From contig CM030361.1 in assembly GCA_017893485.1 (NCBI GenBank), forward strand, positions 311,136,437-311,200,436: a stretch of 64,000 nt of DNA. The letters run 5' to 3'. Every line of letters starts with the position of its first letter. The stretch's first letter is position 1. Source of the stretch: Hemerocallis citrina (Eukaryota > Streptophyta > Magnoliopsida > Asparagales > Asphodelaceae). Under the pieces are notes generated by a model. That model searched no databases and had not been told where the DNA came from. It worked only from the letters and a program-made list of their open reading frames with translations. The translations under genes were made by a program, and so were the position numbers. Of the stretch, positions 61,138 to 64,000 are shown in pieces.

Positions 61138-63255
61138 CGGTATACTCTTTCCACTTTTCAAATATTTGTATTATACTGTTTTATCATCTCTACTGTATTA
61201 TTTAATTTAACTGTCGACCATAAATATCGAGATTGGGTGTTCCACTTGCCTAATTAGAGCACGAATCAATATTGACTCTTTTACTTGCTAAAAACGCTTG
61301 GGAATTTAATTATTGATTGTTAGAACTGAATTATTAATTGGGCTTGTTAAACTTAATTCAATTCTTGAATATCCATCAAACCGATTAATTGCTTAAAATT
61401 CTAACTTTGATCCGCATTACATGTTGATAAAATTAATCATTTAAAATTCTTGAAAATTCTTGAAAATTCTCTATTTAGGATTATGTTTTACATCATCTAT
61501 GGATGAGGAAATAATGAAACAAAGATTGCAATAACGAAAAGCGATAGAACTAATCAACTGATTGTAAGGAATTAATCTATTTTTCAAATCATTCACCTTG
61601 TCCTTTTATTCATCCTACTCCTGTCCATCTTCTTTATGCATCAGTAGCCACTAGCCATAAGACCTGGTCTTTGAAAGATACCTGCAATCAGTAGGCCGAA
61701 AAGAATGGGACATTATCCAAGTTCACAGATGATAGCTTTGATGCAAATTACGACTGTGTCTCCATCCCTTACGCAACACTTAATCTAATCTATGCATGTG
61801 TCGATGAATGATCTCTCCTGCATGGGATTATCTTCTCTTCCTTTTGATATATCGCAAGACTACGAGTAGGATAGAGACAAATAGTAAATAACCATGGCTC
61901 TTAATAGATCCAAATACAGCAAAACACTCGTCCTTTCATTTGCACCATTCATACTAGCATGCACAAGGGGAAAAAGGAAAAGTCCACATTTTCAATTGCA
62001 TAGCGTATCATTGTTTGAGAACCAATAGGAACCATATAGTTCACATAACTAAAATTGTAATCAGTCCTGAAGCTTGCTTCACTTTAAATGAACCAATCCT
62101 ATGGGCTTTAACTTCTGCCTTTCAACATGGATCAGATTATCATCCGATGCGTGCCACTCTCGACTATTACCAATAGAATTATTTGGTCGGGAACCAATGA
62201 GAGCAATGAATATCTCTAACTTTCAATTATACCGGAAAGTCAGTAGCATAGTGCTACTCGAGCTATAACAGTGTTCATGGACTGAATGAATTATGTAATG
62301 CCGATTTTCAGTTCAAGTACACAGCAAAATCCTGATCTCAATTTCACCAGGGACTCAGCCTCACCCTGATCATGTTGCTTGCAGACAAGTAACAAAAATG
62401 AAAGAAAGAGACTACCATTAAGGGATCCATCAATTTGTTGCTGGTTTTTCTGATTCAATGCATCCTGATAAAATTAGACTAGACAAGTCTCAGTCTAATA
62501 AGTCAATATTTTCACATCAATAAGAATTACACCTTATTAGTGGATACCCCAACCCTCCAGTTTAAATGCTAGCCAACAATCCTCCTTCCGAATAAATAGG
62601 ATTTAAATATGATCAAGATAAAAGACAGTGAGTGACTGACTGGCCACTACATCAACGATGGAAGCTATTTCACAAGCAACGAAATAGATTAATTAGCACG
62701 GTAGAAAATAGGGAGCTCGAGCTGTGTACCATACCACTGATGATACACTACTGACAAAGAAGAAACAATTAGTAGCTTCATCTGGATAGACCACCTGCTA
62801 CGAATTTCCCCAGCCATTCTGCCAAACAAACAAAACAGAAAAAACACTAATTGAATGATTACCAGGATTATGATCCATGATACCCTTAAACGCCAGCTAT
62901 AATACAGCCAACTAAACAAATTAAGACTTCATCACATAGACAAGGTTGTATTTCACATGACCTTCCAAATTCCTGCAACTTCAATATACCAAAAAGTTTA
63001 GATTAAATACAAAATTCAACAGTATATACAAGCTGATGCATTTAAACAAACTTCCACAAGTAAACACATAAACTCCGTAAGTGTATAAACTAATGTAGTA
63101 GTACTATACTGCGCCATACAATGAATGATATGTGGACAAATCTAAAAACATTCCATAGAATAAGCAGCTAATGCCTTGTACAATAAACTTAATATAAAAA
63201 TATAGTCAACACGCCCACACATACACCATATAACCTGTAAAAGAAAATTCAAAAC
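61138..63255. other. Non-coding or intronic-like DNA, no gene seen
   Basis: About 2.1 kb of AT-rich sequence with frequent stops in all frames. If the preceding block is a real first exon, this would start as its first intron. A short minus-strand frame at 62689-62919 encodes a hydrophobic peptide with no recognisable family and is probably chance. Confidence 0.55.
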
Positions 63256-63265
63256 ACATCAAAAG
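63256..63265 (+). repeat. Left target-site duplication of LINE micro-insertion
   Basis: ACATCAAAAG, repeated exactly at 63339-63348. Confidence 0.7.
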
Positions 63266-63338
63266 TTATCAATATATTTTTTTGATCGGGCTGGAGTCGT
63301 TTGACTCTATCCGCTTACATCAAAAAAAATAAATAAAT
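63266..63338 (+). mobile_element. 73-bp severely 5'-truncated LINE (or SINE tail)
   Basis: The sequence aligns with the last ~45 bp of the LINE at 889-3343. Shared parts are an AATATATTTTT run, GGCTGGAG, a 5-4-5 hairpin, CTCTATCCG, a short CATC string and an A-rich tail. It is flanked by a 10-bp exact duplication (ACATCAAAAG). It therefore looks like an independent insertion of the same 3' end, truncated to a remnant. A SINE that borrowed the LINE tail is an alternative, but no pol III promoter fits within 73 bp. Confidence 0.75.
63294..63307 (+). other. 3' hairpin of micro-insertion, compensated pair
   Basis: GAGTC, loop GTTT, GACTC. Compared with GAGCC/GGCTC in the full LINE copy, the fourth stem pair has changed from C-G to T-A on both sides, keeping the stem intact. 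Confidence 0.75.
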
Positions 63339-63348
63339 ACATCAAAAG
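63339..63348 (+). repeat. Right target-site duplication of LINE micro-insertion
   Basis: ACATCAAAAG, matching 63256-63265, directly after the A-rich tail. Confidence 0.7.
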
Positions 63349-63740
63349 AAATTCAATGTATACCATTACTTGTACAGTTATATATTTGTAATATTATTTT
63401 CAAGTCTTTTGTTGTTCTATGGCACCCACAGACTTCCCACTCAAAAAATGTACGTTGACTTGCAAGTCAGTGTTATTACAATAAATAATAGATGCTATAA
63501 CATAGTTCACTCAGACGTAGTTAATTCGAGCTATTCTCAAGTAGGATTTTCGAGTTAACATCAGGATAAGATTTTCTATTAATTTACTTAGCAAAATTTT
63601 ATTTGCTCTTATTATATAGATGATTTAATGACAATCTAGTAAGCAATGGGATAAGTTCTAAGTGATAATGGTGACAAAATATATTTGAACTGTGTAGTAA
63701 TTCAATAAATAGGGCATTCAAGATAAAAATGGGCATGGTA
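63349..63740. other. Non-coding DNA, no gene seen
   Basis: AT-rich sequence without credible frames; the 62-codon frame at 63370-63558 has no recognisable domain. Nothing repeated was found. Confidence 0.55.
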
Positions 63741-63846
63741 TGTTAGAATATACGTTAGAATATAAACACTAAACCTTCAACCCTTACCACAAGTTCGAGA
63801 GTTTGGCTATTGTTAAGGTAATTAACACAGTACCAGAGCAAACCGA

Positions 63847-63857
63847 GGTTCGAATCC
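63847..63857 (+). promoter_or_regulatory. Pol III B-box-like motif
   Basis: GGTTCGAATCC matches the tRNA B-box consensus GGTTCGANNCC exactly. Its flanks (GAG before, CACCAGC after) resemble a decayed T-arm. Confidence 0.5.
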
Positions 63858-63909
63858 CACCAGCTACGAAGTATTAAATGCATATTAAAAATAAATATTG
63901 TTGCGTACA

Positions 63910-63961
63910 GTCCATGTCTTTACCCACAAAGATGAGTCCACGTCTTTACCCACAAAGATGG
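63910..63961 (+). repeat. 26-bp tandem duplication
   Basis: Two copies (63910-63935 and 63936-63961) beginning GTCCATGTCTTTACCC and GTCCACGTCTTTACCC differ at two positions. The C/T difference in ATG versus ACG fits deamination of a methylated CpG. Confidence 0.85.
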
Positions 63962-64000
63962 CCCTCAGCCTGCGAAAACGTGTTAGAATTTAAATATTAA

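Larger units (their letters stand above)
63741..64000 (+). mobile_element. Possible SINE or TRIM-like element, cut by window end
   Basis: TGTTAGAATATA occurs at 63741-63752, GTTAGAATATAAACAC just after it, and TGTTAGAATTTAAATATT again at 63981, about 240 bp on. The repeat spacing would fit short terminal repeats of a TRIM-like element or two tandem short elements. Between them lies a perfect pol III B-box consensus (GGTTCGAATCC, 63847-63857) with a weak A-box-like string (TGGCTATTGTTAAGG, 63804-63818) 43 bp upstream, suggesting tRNA ancestry. No cloverleaf can be drawn confidently, so I do not call a tRNA gene. Confidence 0.35.

Noticed and set aside
60799..61161. Minus-strand 120-codon frame opposite the leader-like block
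   Set aside because: GC-rich composition opens several frames on both strands here; arginine, glycine and valine-rich content without a motif is not evidence for a gene.
62689..62919. 76-codon hydrophobic minus-strand frame
   Set aside because: There is no known family and no supporting context; the length is expected by chance in AT-rich DNA.
63801..63875. tRNA gene
   Set aside because: Only the B-box is convincing. The A-box is poor and no acceptor or anticodon stem can be formed.

Overview
The window reads as nuclear, heterochromatic DNA from a flowering plant; I cannot name the species. The evidence is a long AT-rich satellite array carrying a LINE with plant-type tandem zinc knuckles and a very long Ty3-type solo LTR, followed by plant-style flanking DNA with a MITE, AAACCCTAA telo-box motifs and a CT-rich leader. 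I see no intact protein-coding gene, rRNA, complete tRNA or CRISPR array.

Layout. 1-425: AT-rich low-complexity DNA with a GA microsatellite and a T12-G21 run. 426-55813: one tandem satellite array, always in the same orientation, with about 48.6 kb of satellite once two insertions are removed. The basic repeat is a trimer of related monomers of 58, 69 and 69 bp (196 bp in total). Each monomer carries an 18-bp near-perfect dyad centred on CTATAG. Above the trimer sit a ~1.69-kb unit, a ~3.2-3.4-kb double unit (about 16.8-31.9 kb) and a very recent 4.25-kb tandem duplication (about 46.24-54.74 kb). Older paralogous blocks lie ~25.5 kb and ~28.4 kb apart.

Two insertions interrupt the array. 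A 2455-bp LINE (889-3343) has 15-bp target-site duplications, an ORF1-like frame with two zinc knuckles and one in-frame stop, and no reverse transcriptase. A 4277-bp solo LTR (19090-23366) has a TATAG target-site duplication and TG...CA ends. Neither is repeated with the satellite units, so both arrived after those units formed.

55814-64000: the array stops abruptly at a candidate LTR-like segment, then non-coding DNA with a 642-bp MITE (59283-59924), a telo-box and CT-rich leader-like zone (60524-61137), a 73-bp micro-insertion of the same LINE lineage (63266-63338), and a tRNA-promoter-like (SINE or TRIM-like) patch at the right edge. The most informative signals are the nested satellite hierarchy with its dyads, and the compensatory base-pair change in the 3' hairpin shared by the two LINE insertions.
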